Shown in pieces: positions 9,310-17,356 of a stretch of DNA of 64,000 bases. This stretch comes from Bordetella petrii (lineage in GTDB: Bacteria; Pseudomonadota; Gammaproteobacteria; Burkholderiales; Burkholderiaceae_B). A program made the translations under genes and the position numbers. Under the pieces are notes generated by a model, which was not told the origin of the DNA, searched no databases, and saw only the letters and a list, made by a program, of their open reading frames with translations. Location of the stretch: NCBI GenBank assembly GCA_017745595.1, contig WMBV01000016.1:62001-126000 (forward strand), in the 5' to 3' direction. Every line of letters begins with the position of its first letter. The stretch's first letter is position 1.

Positions 9310-10059
9310 CTAGCGAAAGCTCAAGAGCGCCTGGTTGTTTTTCCGGGGGCCGAGCGCGGCCAGCAGGTCGTGCAGCGCGGCATGGATGTGTGCTTCGGCA
9401 GTGGGGGCGGCTTGCGCGCTGCCGTCGAAGCGCAAGCCGCGGCGGCTCAGGGTGCCGGCGCCGTCCAGCAGCAGCGAGCCTTGCCGCGTGCTCAGCAGCA
9501 AGTCGGCCTGGCCGTGCTGGCCTTGTTTCACGGCCAGTACGTAATCGCCCAGCGGGCGCACGGGTGTCAGCGACGACGCGGCATTGCGCCATTCGACGTC
9601 CAGCAGTCGGGTGCCCGTCGGCGGGCCCGCGGGCCCGATGGATATCGCCGGCCATTTGGCCGACAGTTCGCCGGCCGGGCCGATGGCCGCGATGCGCGCG
9701 TCCAGGGTGCCCAGCACGGCGGCGGGCAACCGCAGTGTCTGCGCCGATATCCTGATGCCCTTCCAACTGGGCGCCACATTGACGGGGCCGCCCAGCCAGG
9801 GATGGGAAACCAGCAGGCGAGGGCCGGGCGCCAACGACAGCCGCCATTGCACGGGGTCGGGCAGTGTGCGGCGGCGCGCCGGGGTACCCACGGCCAGGGT
9901 CGCGCTGCCGGCCCACAGGGTTCCGCGGGCATCCACCACCGTCAGCGGCCAATGGGCCGGCAACATGGCCATGACCCAGCGCGCGGGCAGCACCAGCGCG
10001 GCCGCGCAGCCGGCCAGCAGGGCCAGCCCGGCGACGCAGAGCGCGATACGCCGGCTCAT
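9310..10059 (-). CDS. gspN: Type II secretion protein GspN
   Basis: 249 residues with one N-terminal membrane helix (IALCVAGLALLAGCAAALVLPARW) and a periplasmic domain with the GspN-type ARGTLWAGSA motif. GspN is an accessory inner-membrane component found in a subset of T2SS operons. The start at 10059 overlaps the gspM stop (ATGA). The product ends 33 bases before the gspD start. Confidence 0.88.
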   Translation of the reverse strand: MSRRIALCVAGLALLAGCAAALVLPARWVMAMLPAHWPLTVVDARGTLWAGSATLAVGTPARRRTLPDPVQWRLSLAPGPRLLVSHPWLGGPVNVAPSWKGIRISAQTLRLPAAVLGTLDARIAAIGPAGELSAKWPAISIGPAGPPTGTRLLDVEWRNAASSLTPVRPLGDYVLAVKQGQHGQADLLLSTRQGSLLLDGAGTLSRRGLRFDGSAQAAPTAEAHIHAALHDLLAALGPRKNNQALLSFR

Positions 10060-10640
10060 TGCGCGCGCTCCGTCGGCAGCGACACGCGAATGCGCCCGGT
10101 CACGCTGCCGGGCCGGTCGCGGCCGTCGATCCTGGCGCGCGCGAGTTCCACGGACCGCGTCTGCACATGCAGCAGATAGGGCAGTTCGGCCAGCCACTTC
10201 ATGACGCGCGCGACATCGGCGTTGACCAGGGCGATATCCCACTGCCGCGATGAACTGTCGCCCGCCGCATCGCCTTCACTGACCGCCGCCGATGCCTCCA
10301 GGCCGGCGCGCCGCAGGCTGGCGCGCAAGGCATCGGGCAGGCCCGCCGCATCCATGCGGCCCGAGTCCGTCCGCTGCAGGGCTTGCGCCTCGGCAATCAA
10401 GGCGTCTACCCGGGCCGCGTCGGCGTGCAGGCGCGGCAATTGTTCATGCGACTGCGCAATGGTGCGCAGCGCGGGCTGTATTGCCAGCGTCCATGCCAGC
10501 ATCGCGATGATGGCGGCCAGGGCCACGCTCAACAGCGTCCGTTCCCGCGGCGTGCGCGTGTTCCACCACGCATGCGCCTGCTGCCTGACAATGGCCAGGC
10601 GCTGGCGCACGGGGGCGGTGGCCGGCTGGCGCGCGTTCAT
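10056..10640 (-). CDS. gspM: Type II secretion protein GspM
   Basis: 194 residues. A short cytoplasmic tail is followed by one membrane helix (TLLSVALAAIIAMLAWTLAIQPAL split at ~36-58) and a periplasmic ferredoxin-like domain, the usual GspM layout. GspM pairs with GspL in the inner-membrane platform. The start at 10640 (MNARQPATAPVR) is chosen because it overlaps the gspL stop as ATGA, like most junctions of this operon. Confidence 0.9.
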   Translation of the reverse strand: MNARQPATAPVRQRLAIVRQQAHAWWNTRTPRERTLLSVALAAIIAMLAWTLAIQPALRTIAQSHEQLPRLHADAARVDALIAEAQALQRTDSGRMDAAGLPDALRASLRRAGLEASAAVSEGDAAGDSSSRQWDIALVNADVARVMKWLAELPYLLHVQTRSVELARARIDGRDRPGSVTGRIRVSLPTERAQ

Positions 10641-11668
10641 GGGTGCCTCGCGCCCGCGTCGGAGTTCGGGATGCCGGCCTGCCGGACGTGCCACGTGTCC
10701 GCGGCATCATCGTCTTTTTGCAGCACCAGCGACCGCGCCGCGGCGGCCTGGTGCAGCGCCGCTTCATTGCCCGGGGGCTCGTAGCCCTGTGCCAGCACCA
10801 GTGTCAGCACGCCTTTTTCGTAGCGCAGCGAGGCAACGTGCCCCGCGGCGAAGCCCAGCACCTGCGCCGCGCCCAGCACCAGCGGCATGAAGCCGTCCGC
10901 GCTGGCGCCGCCGCCGGCCACGCGCAATTGATTGCGCAGATTCTGCACCTGGCGGACCGGGTCGATGATGATGCCCATGGACGGAAACGCCGTGCGCACG
11001 GCCTGCTCGGTGGCGGCCTGGACGGACCGGGCCTCGCCGCGCAACTGCGCGGCATAGATGTTCAGGCCCGCCAGCCACAGCAGAGCGGCGGCGCCGGCCC
11101 ACAGCGCCGCGCCGCGCCAGCGGTGCGTGGACGACACCGGGCGCCATTCCGGCCGCGCCAGCGACCAGCGGGGCAAGGCGGCCCGCCAGCGCGCATCCAC
11201 CGGCAGCGCCAGCGCCTGGTCGGGATGGGGGGCGCCATCGGGCAGCGCCAGGGCATGGGGCACGATCGCGGCCAGCCTGAGCCCGGCATCGGCCAGGCGG
11301 CGCCAGGCGTCCAGCAACGCCTGGCGGCTGGCCCAGGCAATGCAGACGCTGCCGTCGGCGGCGCGCGGCCCGTGGGCGATGCAAAGCTCGGCGGTATCGC
11401 TCAGCGCCAGCGACTCGACGCTGCCCCGCACCGCGGATTCCAGCAGCCGGGCCGGCACGGGCGGCAACTGCGCCGTCACGACAACGGCGTCATGGGGATG
11501 CAGGACGGCTTCCACGTGGTCGACGGGAACCGCGCGGGCAAGCGCTTCCAGCGGCAGTTCGCCGCTGCGCAGCAGGTTGCCGCCGCGGCCGAACAGGGCA
11601 AAGGCCATCACCGATTGCGGCGTGATGTCCGCCAGGGGAGGCAAGGCCAGGCGTAGCGTCGGTTTGAT
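10637..11668 (-). CDS. gspL: Type II secretion protein GspL (possible AUC start)
   Basis: About 343 residues if translation starts at 11668, or 335 from the TTG at 11644. It has an actin-like cytoplasmic domain, one membrane helix (AALWAGAAALLWLAGLNIYA) and a small periplasmic domain. No ATG or GTG start fits. The best ribosome site, AAGGAGG at 11680-11674, lies five bases before an ATC codon at 11668, which would give the N-terminus I/M-K-P-T-L-R-L-A-L-P-P. TTG at 11644 is a conventional alternative but lacks a close Shine-Dalgarno. GspL links GspE to GspM. Confidence 0.9.
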   Translation of the reverse strand: MKPTLRLALPPLADITPQSVMAFALFGRGGNLLRSGELPLEALARAVPVDHVEAVLHPHDAVVVTAQLPPVPARLLESAVRGSVESLALSDTAELCIAHGPRAADGSVCIAWASRQALLDAWRRLADAGLRLAAIVPHALALPDGAPHPDQALALPVDARWRAALPRWSLARPEWRPVSSTHRWRGAALWAGAAALLWLAGLNIYAAQLRGEARSVQAATEQAVRTAFPSMGIIIDPVRQVQNLRNQLRVAGGGASADGFMPLVLGAAQVLGFAAGHVASLRYEKGVLTLVLAQGYEPPGNEAALHQAAAARSLVLQKDDDAADTWHVRQAGIPNSDAGARHP

Positions 11669-11669
11669 G

Positions 11670-12608
11670 TCAGCCTCCTTGCCACTGTATGACGGGCGGC
11701 TCGTCGCCCTGGCGATACAGCAGCGCCTGCATCGTGACGGGGGTGTCGTGGATGCTGACCTGGCCGGTCACCTTGAACCATTCGCTGCGCACGCTGATCG
11801 GAATGCCGTGGGCGGTGCCGGGTTCGCCCAGCCGCTGGTAAAAATCGGCGCCGTCGTTGAACCATTGCCCGCGGTCGCGCTGGCCGACAAGATCGCGGGC
11901 GCGCGCCAGGTCCAGCCCGGGGATGCCGGCGCTCAGCACCTCGGCGCTGGCGGTGTTGACGTTGATCGGGGTTTTTTGGGGCAGCACCGTCAGGTAGCCG
12001 GACAGCGTGGCCGCGATGTCGGGCGATATGCCCTCCAGGCCGGCCAGGTCGCCCGGGCTGCGCAGGCCCGGCATGGTTTGCCGGTGGCCGGGCCCGCCTT
12101 GCGAATCGGCGACCCGGATGGCGACAGTGCGGGCCAATGATTCCTGCAGGCCCAGCGCCGCCAGCAGGTTGCGCAGCACCGCCAGTTCCCGGGGCCGCAC
12201 CACCCCTTGGTCCGCCAGGCGCCAGATGTTGTACTTGCCTTGCTCGTCTTCGATCTGCCCCGAAAAATAGGCCTTGCGCTGGCCATCGGCAGTGCTCACT
12301 TCCAGCCCCACGATGGGCTGGGCCCATACCGCGCTGTTGCGGGTGACCGCATTGCGGCGGGCGTCGTTCAGCAGAATGATGCGCGACCAGTCCAGGCCGC
12401 CGCGCAGTATCCATTGCGCATCCGTGCGGTCGCGCTCGATGGTCAGCGTGTCCACCAGCAAAGCCTGCCGTTCCAGGATCGCGGCGGCGGCGATGGCGGC
12501 CGCCGCGACCACCACCAGCGCGGCAATCACGGCCATGCCCCGTTGCGCGCCAGGAGCGCGTCCCGGCCGGCGGGATGGGCTGTGCAGGGCGGGCAGGGGC
12601 GCGGTCAT
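11670..12608 (-). CDS. gspK: Type II secretion minor pseudopilin GspK
   Basis: 312 residues, the large minor pseudopilin that caps the pseudopilus tip. The prepilin-like leader contains QRGMAVIAALVVVAAAAIAAAAIL. The family's TPINVNTASAEVL helix-hairpin-helix-like motif is near residue 225. As in other GspK proteins, the Glu at +5 of the pilin helix is absent. The start at 12608 overlaps the gspJ stop (ATGA). Confidence 0.95.
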   Translation of the reverse strand: MTAPLPALHSPSRRPGRAPGAQRGMAVIAALVVVAAAAIAAAAILERQALLVDTLTIERDRTDAQWILRGGLDWSRIILLNDARRNAVTRNSAVWAQPIVGLEVSTADGQRKAYFSGQIEDEQGKYNIWRLADQGVVRPRELAVLRNLLAALGLQESLARTVAIRVADSQGGPGHRQTMPGLRSPGDLAGLEGISPDIAATLSGYLTVLPQKTPINVNTASAEVLSAGIPGLDLARARDLVGQRDRGQWFNDGADFYQRLGEPGTAHGIPISVRSEWFKVTGQVSIHDTPVTMQALLYRQGDEPPVIQWQGG

Positions 12609-13210
12609 GGCAGTTGCACCACCTTGCGGTAGATCTCGTCCCGGCCGTTGTGCCGCCGCCCGATGGTGATTTCCAGTCCGGTCGCCGACTTCTGGGTATT
12701 GGCGGCGCCGGGCAGTATCCAGCCCACGCCCGGAATCCAGGCCCGCACTGCAAAAACATCGATGTCCTCGAGCATCACCTCGCTGGCCCGGGCTTCGGGC
12801 AAGGGCAGTGTCCGCGCGGCCGGCCCCGCCGCGCGCCGCAATGTGCCGTTTTCCTGGCCCCAGGCCACTTGCTGCCAGGCGCCGCCCCGGGCCGAGCGAA
12901 CCAGCGACAGCACCGGGTCGCGCCATTGGATGCCGGGCGGCAGCAGGGCGCCGGTGCGGGCCGACGGATTCCATTGCATGCCCCCGGGCAGGATGTCGTC
13001 GCCCGCGTGCCGGGCGATATCGCTTTCGATCTGGCCCAGCGCCCGCACCAGCGCCAGCGTGTCGTCGCTGCGGGTCTGCAGGCGTTCACTGGAACGTTCG
13101 ACGCTATCGAGGGCGCGCCACGAAATCAGGCTCAGCAGCGCCATCAGCGCCAGGGCCACCAGTACTTCGATCAGGGTGAAACCCTGCTGTGCCGGGCGCG
13201 CGCGCCTCAT
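12605..13210 (-). CDS. gspJ: Type II secretion minor pseudopilin GspJ
   Basis: 201 residues with the type IV prepilin motif QQGFTLIEVLVALALMALLS at residues 8-27. It will be cleaved before Phe by the prepilin peptidase and forms the GspI-J-K tip complex. The start at 13210 is fixed by an ATGA overlap with gspI. Confidence 0.95.
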   Translation of the reverse strand: MRRARPAQQGFTLIEVLVALALMALLSLISWRALDSVERSSERLQTRSDDTLALVRALGQIESDIARHAGDDILPGGMQWNPSARTGALLPPGIQWRDPVLSLVRSARGGAWQQVAWGQENGTLRRAAGPAARTLPLPEARASEVMLEDIDVFAVRAWIPGVGWILPGAANTQKSATGLEITIGRRHNGRDEIYRKVVQLP

Positions 13211-13578
13211 GGCAAGCGCGACAGCAGGCCGTTGACCTCTGCCAACACGGGCCCGCCGGGCAGGCGCGCCCGTACCGTGGCCAGCCTGAAACTGCCGTTG
13301 ACCGTCTGCTGGAATTGCTGCTCGCATACCAAGGCCAGCGGCCCCTGCGGGCAGGGCTCGGCGTCGCGCCCGGGCGCGGGAAAGACGCGCGTCAGGCGTA
13401 GCTCGACCAGGCGATTTTCGGCGGCCTGCAAGGCCAGGCTGCGTTGCTGCGCGGCCAGGACGTTGCCCGCGCCCACCCCCAGCGCCCGCATGACCGCCGC
13501 CAGGGCAATGCCGACGATGGCCAGCGCGATCAGCACTTCCAGCAGGGTGAATCCGCTTTGAGGGCACGGCGCCTTCAT
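13207..13578 (-). CDS. gspI: Type II secretion minor pseudopilin GspI
   Basis: 123 residues with prepilin motif SGFTLLEVLIALAIVGIAL at residues 8-26, followed by the GspI hallmark AAENRLVELR. It nucleates the minor pseudopilin tip. ATGA overlap with gspH at its start. Confidence 0.95.
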   Translation of the reverse strand: MKAPCPQSGFTLLEVLIALAIVGIALAAVMRALGVGAGNVLAAQQRSLALQAAENRLVELRLTRVFPAPGRDAEPCPQGPLALVCEQQFQQTVNGSFRLATVRARLPGGPVLAEVNGLLSRLP

Positions 13579-14099
13579 TGCTGCACCAGATACCGGCCCG
13601 CGCCCGAACGCACGATGCGCACCGTGTGCGAGCCGTCGTGCAGTTCCACGGCCGCGGGGCCCGACGCCCATTCCGCGTTGAACAGGTTCGCCGACGGGGG
13701 CTCGATGCGCACTTCGATGGCGTTGTCGGATATCCAGGCACGCGGGCGCAGCGGGCTGGCATCGGCAAAGCGTTCGGCGCGCGCCGGCCCGGTTTGCCGC
13801 GCCAGGCCGGTGGGCAGAAAGAGGTTGCGCGGTTCGTGCACAAACGCATAGCCCTGGCCGTCGTATTGCCAGGCAATGGCTGACCCGTCCCGGCGGGCTT
13901 CGGCTTGGGCCGCGGCGAACAGTTGCGCAAGACGCCGGGCGTCCTGGCGCAGCGCGCGCGCATCGCTGTCCGGAAAGGCCTGCACGCCGATCGTTGCCGT
14001 CGCGATACCGATAATGGCCAGCACGACCAGCATTTCCAGCAAGGAAAAGCCTTGTTGCCACGCGCGCGGCCTATAGAGACCAGGAGCCGATGTCGGCAT
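13575..14099 (-). CDS. gspH: Type II secretion minor pseudopilin GspH
   Basis: 174 residues with prepilin motif QQGFSLLEMLVVLAIIGIAT at residues 15-34, then a GspH-type C-terminal beta domain. Translation starts 29 bases inside the end of gspG, a longer overlap than the four-base ones elsewhere in the operon. Confidence 0.93.
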   Translation of the reverse strand: MPTSAPGLYRPRAWQQGFSLLEMLVVLAIIGIATATIGVQAFPDSDARALRQDARRLAQLFAAAQAEARRDGSAIAWQYDGQGYAFVHEPRNLFLPTGLARQTGPARAERFADASPLRPRAWISDNAIEVRIEPPSANLFNAEWASGPAAVELHDGSHTVRIVRSGAGRYLVQQ

Positions 14100-14523
14100 C
14101 GTTGTCGTCGCCTCCCGCTTTGCCGTCGGCGCCCAGGGAAAAGACGTCGATTTCCCCGTGTACGCCGGGGTTCAGGTACTGGTAGGGAGTGCCCCAGGGG
14201 TCTTTGGGCAGGCGGTCCATGTACGAGCGCCGGTTGTTCGCCTGGCCGGGTTGCGGCGGGCCGGCGAGAATGTCCAGGCCCTGCTCGGCGGTGGGATAGC
14301 GCCCGTTGTCCAGCCGGTAGAGTTTCAGCGCCTGCATCAGCGCAGCCACATCCTGGCGCGCCGCCACGATGCGTGCCTGGTCGGGGCGGTCCATCAGATT
14401 GGGCACGATCAGCGTGGCCATGATGCCCATGATGACCACCACCACCATGATCTCGATCAGCGAGAAACCCTGCTGGCGGCGGTTGCCGCGGCGCGGCGCG
14501 GAATGCTCCCTTTGATGCCCCAC
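14071..14523 (-). CDS. gspG: Type II secretion major pseudopilin GspG
   Basis: 150 residues. Prepilin motif QQGFSLIEIMVVVVIMGIMA at residues 17-36, then KLYRLDNGRYPTAEQGLDIL and DPWGTPYQYLNPG. The C-terminal LGADGKAGGDDNDADIGSW is the calcium-binding loop region typical of GspG. It is the first gene of the minus-strand operon and forms the pseudopilus shaft. Confidence 0.97.
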   Translation of the reverse strand: MGHQREHSAPRRGNRRQQGFSLIEIMVVVVIMGIMATLIVPNLMDRPDQARIVAARQDVAALMQALKLYRLDNGRYPTAEQGLDILAGPPQPGQANNRRSYMDRLPKDPWGTPYQYLNPGVHGEIDVFSLGADGKAGGDDNDADIGSWSL

Positions 14524-14714
14524 CTTGTCTCCCCTTGGGATGGGTTTTGATTTTTTGGCACAAGAGTTGAATATTGTGACCGTTATGTTAAAAATTAGTA
14601 CAAGTATATATAAAACAAGTTATTTTGAGTCATTTCTAAATTATTGTTGCCGCTTCCGGTGACGCCCCGGAGAGAGAAATTGAAGGCTGCTGGCAGCGTC
14701 GAAGGTGCCGTCCG
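14524..14714. promoter_or_regulatory. AT-rich divergent promoter region of gspG and gspC
   Basis: 191 bases between the divergent gspG and gspC starts. Roughly 14555-14645 is strikingly AT-rich against the surrounding GC-rich genes. On the minus strand it contains TATACT (-10-like) about 19 bases after ATGACT. No clear operator was identified, so the promoter call is positional plus composition. Confidence 0.5.
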
Positions 14715-15176
14715 ATGGTAGGGCGATCGGAATTCTTCATGGCCGATGGGCCGGTGTGGGTACGGCGCCTGTCGGTGCTGGCGTTCACGGCGGGTGTGGG
14801 GGTATGGGGCGCGCTGATTTTCGCGCCGGCGCCCCGCGCGCTGCCTCCCATGCTGGAAGCCACGCCCGACGCGGGCCTGGATACGGCGCCCGCCGCCCGC
14901 TGGTTCGGCGGCGCGGCGCTGCGCGTGCATGTCACGGTGAACGGCTTGATCGCGACCGACGACGGCTCTGGCGGCGCCGCGCTGCTTTCCGTCGATGGCG
15001 GCCCGGCGCAGGCTTACCGGGTCGGGCAGGAACTGGCGCCCGGCGTCACGCTGGCCGGGGTATCCGCGGCGGCCGTGTCCATCGACCAGGATGGCATCGT
15101 CGAGCGTGTCGCGCCGCCGGCCGGCCCGCTGAGCGCGGACCAGGGCTTCATCCCCGTTGCCGGGGCACGGCCCTAG
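14715..15176 (+). CDS. gspC: Type II secretion protein GspC, short form
   Basis: 153 residues. It has an N-terminal membrane helix (~17-38, RLSVLAFTAGVGVWGALIF) and an HR-type periplasmic domain (WFGGAALRVHVTVNGLIATD, QAYRVGQELAPGVTLAGVS). It lacks the C-terminal PDZ or coiled-coil domain of long GspC proteins. GspC links the inner platform to the secretin N0 domain. It is divergent from gspG. An ATG at 14739 is an alternative start. Its TAG stop is shared in a CTAG palindrome with the convergent outer-membrane gene. Confidence 0.85.
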   Translation: MVGRSEFFMADGPVWVRRLSVLAFTAGVGVWGALIFAPAPRALPPMLEATPDAGLDTAPAARWFGGAALRVHVTVNGLIATDDGSGGAALLSVDGGPAQAYRVGQELAPGVTLAGVSAAAVSIDQDGIVERVAPPAGPLSADQGFIPVAGARP

Positions 15177-15994
15177 AACTTGTACTGCAGGCCCGCGACG
15201 AACAGGTTGTAGGGCTGGCGTCCCATGTCGACCTGCCAGCGGGTGGTGGGCAGGTGCAGCCCCGGATAATCGGTCGAGCCGAAATCGTAGCGGGTGGCGT
15301 CGACGGACAGGTAGCGATACTCGGTAAACAGCGAGAGATTCTTGCTTATCCTGCCTTTCAGGCCCACTTTCACCTGCATCGCGAATGCCGTGTCCGACGC
15401 GTTCGGGTCAGAGTTGAAATGATTGATGCCGGGTTCGGACGGGTTGGCGGAATCCGAACCCCGGATCGACACCACCGCGACGCCCGCGCCGATGCCCGCA
15501 TAGGGCACGATCTTGCTCGAGTAGGGGGTTTGCAGTGTGAACACCGCATTGGCCAGGAACACGCCGGCGGTGGTGGGAACGGTTACGTATTGCGTGCCCA
15601 GAAAACTGGGCCTGACCGGCATCTCGCCCATGGGGGAATGCTTGCTTACATATAGGCCCTCGAACTCCAGCGCCGGTTGCAGCCCCCAGTCCGACCCAAG
15701 CTGCCAGCGGCTCCATTCGTAGCCCACCTGGATTCCGCCCAGGGCGACGTCGGTACTGCCTTGTGTCGCGCCGTCGGCATTGATGGGAAGCACGGGCAGC
15801 TTGCGCGGCGGGCGCAGAAACACCGCGCCCCGCTGCTGCAGGCTGGTCGAATTGACGGCCCCCAGGCCACCGAACGCGCCGATATATAAGCCCGGTTCGT
15901 CGCCAGGCGGCTCGGCGGCTTGGCAGGCGCCGGTTCCACACAACCCGAACAACAGCGCGGCGACGTACTTGGACTGCTCCTGGCCGATTTTCAT
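15173..15994 (-). CDS. Outer-membrane beta-barrel protein, unassigned family
   Basis: 273 residues with a signal peptide (cleavage near CQA-AE, about residue 27) and alternating amphipathic strands: LYIGAFGGLGAV, GGIQVGYEWSRWQLGSDWG, IVPYAGIGAGVAVVSIRG, NLSLFTEYRYLSVD. It ends LFVAGLQYKF, with the C-terminal aromatic typical of outer-membrane barrels. It resembles OmpA/OmpW-type small barrel proteins. Link to the T2SS or to the carboxylate operon upstream on the same strand is not clear. Start 15994 is taken as the first in-frame ATG. Confidence 0.7.
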   Translation of the reverse strand: MKIGQEQSKYVAALLFGLCGTGACQAAEPPGDEPGLYIGAFGGLGAVNSTSLQQRGAVFLRPPRKLPVLPINADGATQGSTDVALGGIQVGYEWSRWQLGSDWGLQPALEFEGLYVSKHSPMGEMPVRPSFLGTQYVTVPTTAGVFLANAVFTLQTPYSSKIVPYAGIGAGVAVVSIRGSDSANPSEPGINHFNSDPNASDTAFAMQVKVGLKGRISKNLSLFTEYRYLSVDATRYDFGSTDYPGLHLPTTRWQVDMGRQPYNLFVAGLQYKF

Positions 15995-16057
15995 GATTGC
16001 CTGTCTGGAAATGGCGGCAGCAGGAATGTTAATTAGTTTATCTTGATGATTCCAGTC

Positions 16058-17308
16058 TTATCCTGTTGATGTATCCGGCCCGGTGACGCCGGCCGCGGCA
16101 TCCCGGACGACGCCTTCCGAGGCGAACGCGTCGATCTGCGCCCGGCTGTAGCCGTATTCGCCCAGCAGCTCGCGCGTATGCTCGCCCAGCATCGGCGCCG
16201 GGCGCCGGATCTGCGTGGGCGTTTCGGAAAAATGTATCGGGCAGCCCAGCGCCCGCGTGGGCCCCGCCTGCGGGTGCTCCAGCTCCACGACCATGTCGCG
16301 CGCGAGTACCTGCGGATGCGTCAAGGCCTGGCCGATATCGTGCACAGGCCCCGCCGGCACGCCGGCCGCGTCGAATGCCGCCAGCCAGTGGGCGCGGCCA
16401 TGCCGGCGCAAGACGGCGCTCATGGCGGCCGTCAGGCCGTCCAGGTTCCGCATGCGCGCCGTATTGTCGGCATAGCGCGGGTCCTGGCACCATTCCGGGT
16501 GGCCCAGCACATTGGCGATGCGCTCCCAGTTCGCCTGATTCGCGCCCCCGATGTTGATCCAGCCGTCGCGGGTCTCGAACGCCTGGTAGGGGGCCGTGAG
16601 CAAATGCGCCGACCCGGTCGGCCCGGGCGACTCGCCCGTGGCGAAGTAGGTCGCGGCGTGCCAATATGTTTGCTGCAGCGCCGCTTCCATCAGCGAGGTG
16701 TCCACGACCTGGCCGCGCCCCGTCTTCTGCTTGTGCGCGTACGCCGCCAGGATGCCCACCGTGGCAAGAATGCCGGCGTTGATGTCCGCGATCGAGTTGC
16801 CCGTCTTGACCGGAGCCCGCCCGGGCTCGCCCGTGATCGACATCAGCCCCGAAAAGCCCTGCGCGATCAGGTCGAAGCCGGCCTTGTCGCCGTACGGCCC
16901 GTCGCGGCCGTAGCCCGACACCGCGCAATAGATCAGGCCGGGGTTTATTGCGGACAACACCTCGTAGCCCAGGCCCAGTTTTTCCAGCGTTCCGCGCCGG
17001 TAGTTTTCGGTGAGCACGTCCGCGTCGCGCACCATGCGCAGCAGAATAGCGCGTCCTTGCTCCCTCTTCAGGTTCAGGGCAATGCCGCGCTTGTTGCGGT
17101 TCAGAATCATGAAGGGCGCCGACACGCCATTGACCAGCGGCTCTTTATAGCCGCGCGAATCATCGCCGCCGGGCAGCTTCTCGACCTTGACCACGTCGGC
17201 GCCCATATCGGCCAGCATCATGCCGCAGGTCGGCCCCGCCATGATCTGCGCCAGCTCGAGTACGCGCATGCCCGCCAGCGGGCCGGTGTGCGTCGATTCT
17301 GTTTTCAT
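16058..17308 (-). CDS. Class III (CaiB/FRC-family) CoA-transferase
   Basis: 416 residues of the formyl-CoA transferase family, which moves CoA between carboxylic acids. Visible: GMRVLELAQIMAGPTCGMMLADMGADVVKVE split around residues 13-43, the catalytic Asp expected at D175 (GNSIADINAGILA), and GWINIGGANQANWERIANVLG. The start at 17308 has GGAGA five bases upstream and removes a 15-residue upstream extension. It is the last enzyme gene of the operon and probably activates the acid imported by TctABC; the substrate is not evident. Confidence 0.85.
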   Translation of the reverse strand: MKTESTHTGPLAGMRVLELAQIMAGPTCGMMLADMGADVVKVEKLPGGDDSRGYKEPLVNGVSAPFMILNRNKRGIALNLKREQGRAILLRMVRDADVLTENYRRGTLEKLGLGYEVLSAINPGLIYCAVSGYGRDGPYGDKAGFDLIAQGFSGLMSITGEPGRAPVKTGNSIADINAGILATVGILAAYAHKQKTGRGQVVDTSLMEAALQQTYWHAATYFATGESPGPTGSAHLLTAPYQAFETRDGWINIGGANQANWERIANVLGHPEWCQDPRYADNTARMRNLDGLTAAMSAVLRRHGRAHWLAAFDAAGVPAGPVHDIGQALTHPQVLARDMVVELEHPQAGPTRALGCPIHFSETPTQIRRPAPMLGEHTRELLGEYGYSRAQIDAFASEGVVRDAAAGVTGPDTSTG

Positions 17309-17356
17309 GCGATCTCCATGGGCACGAATGGCCGCCGCGCTTGGCGCCGCCACGGC

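Noticed and set aside
15173-15176. Shared CTAG stop of gspC and the convergent outer-membrane gene
   Set aside because: Real but a simple consequence of a palindromic TAG overlap; no functional claim is justified.
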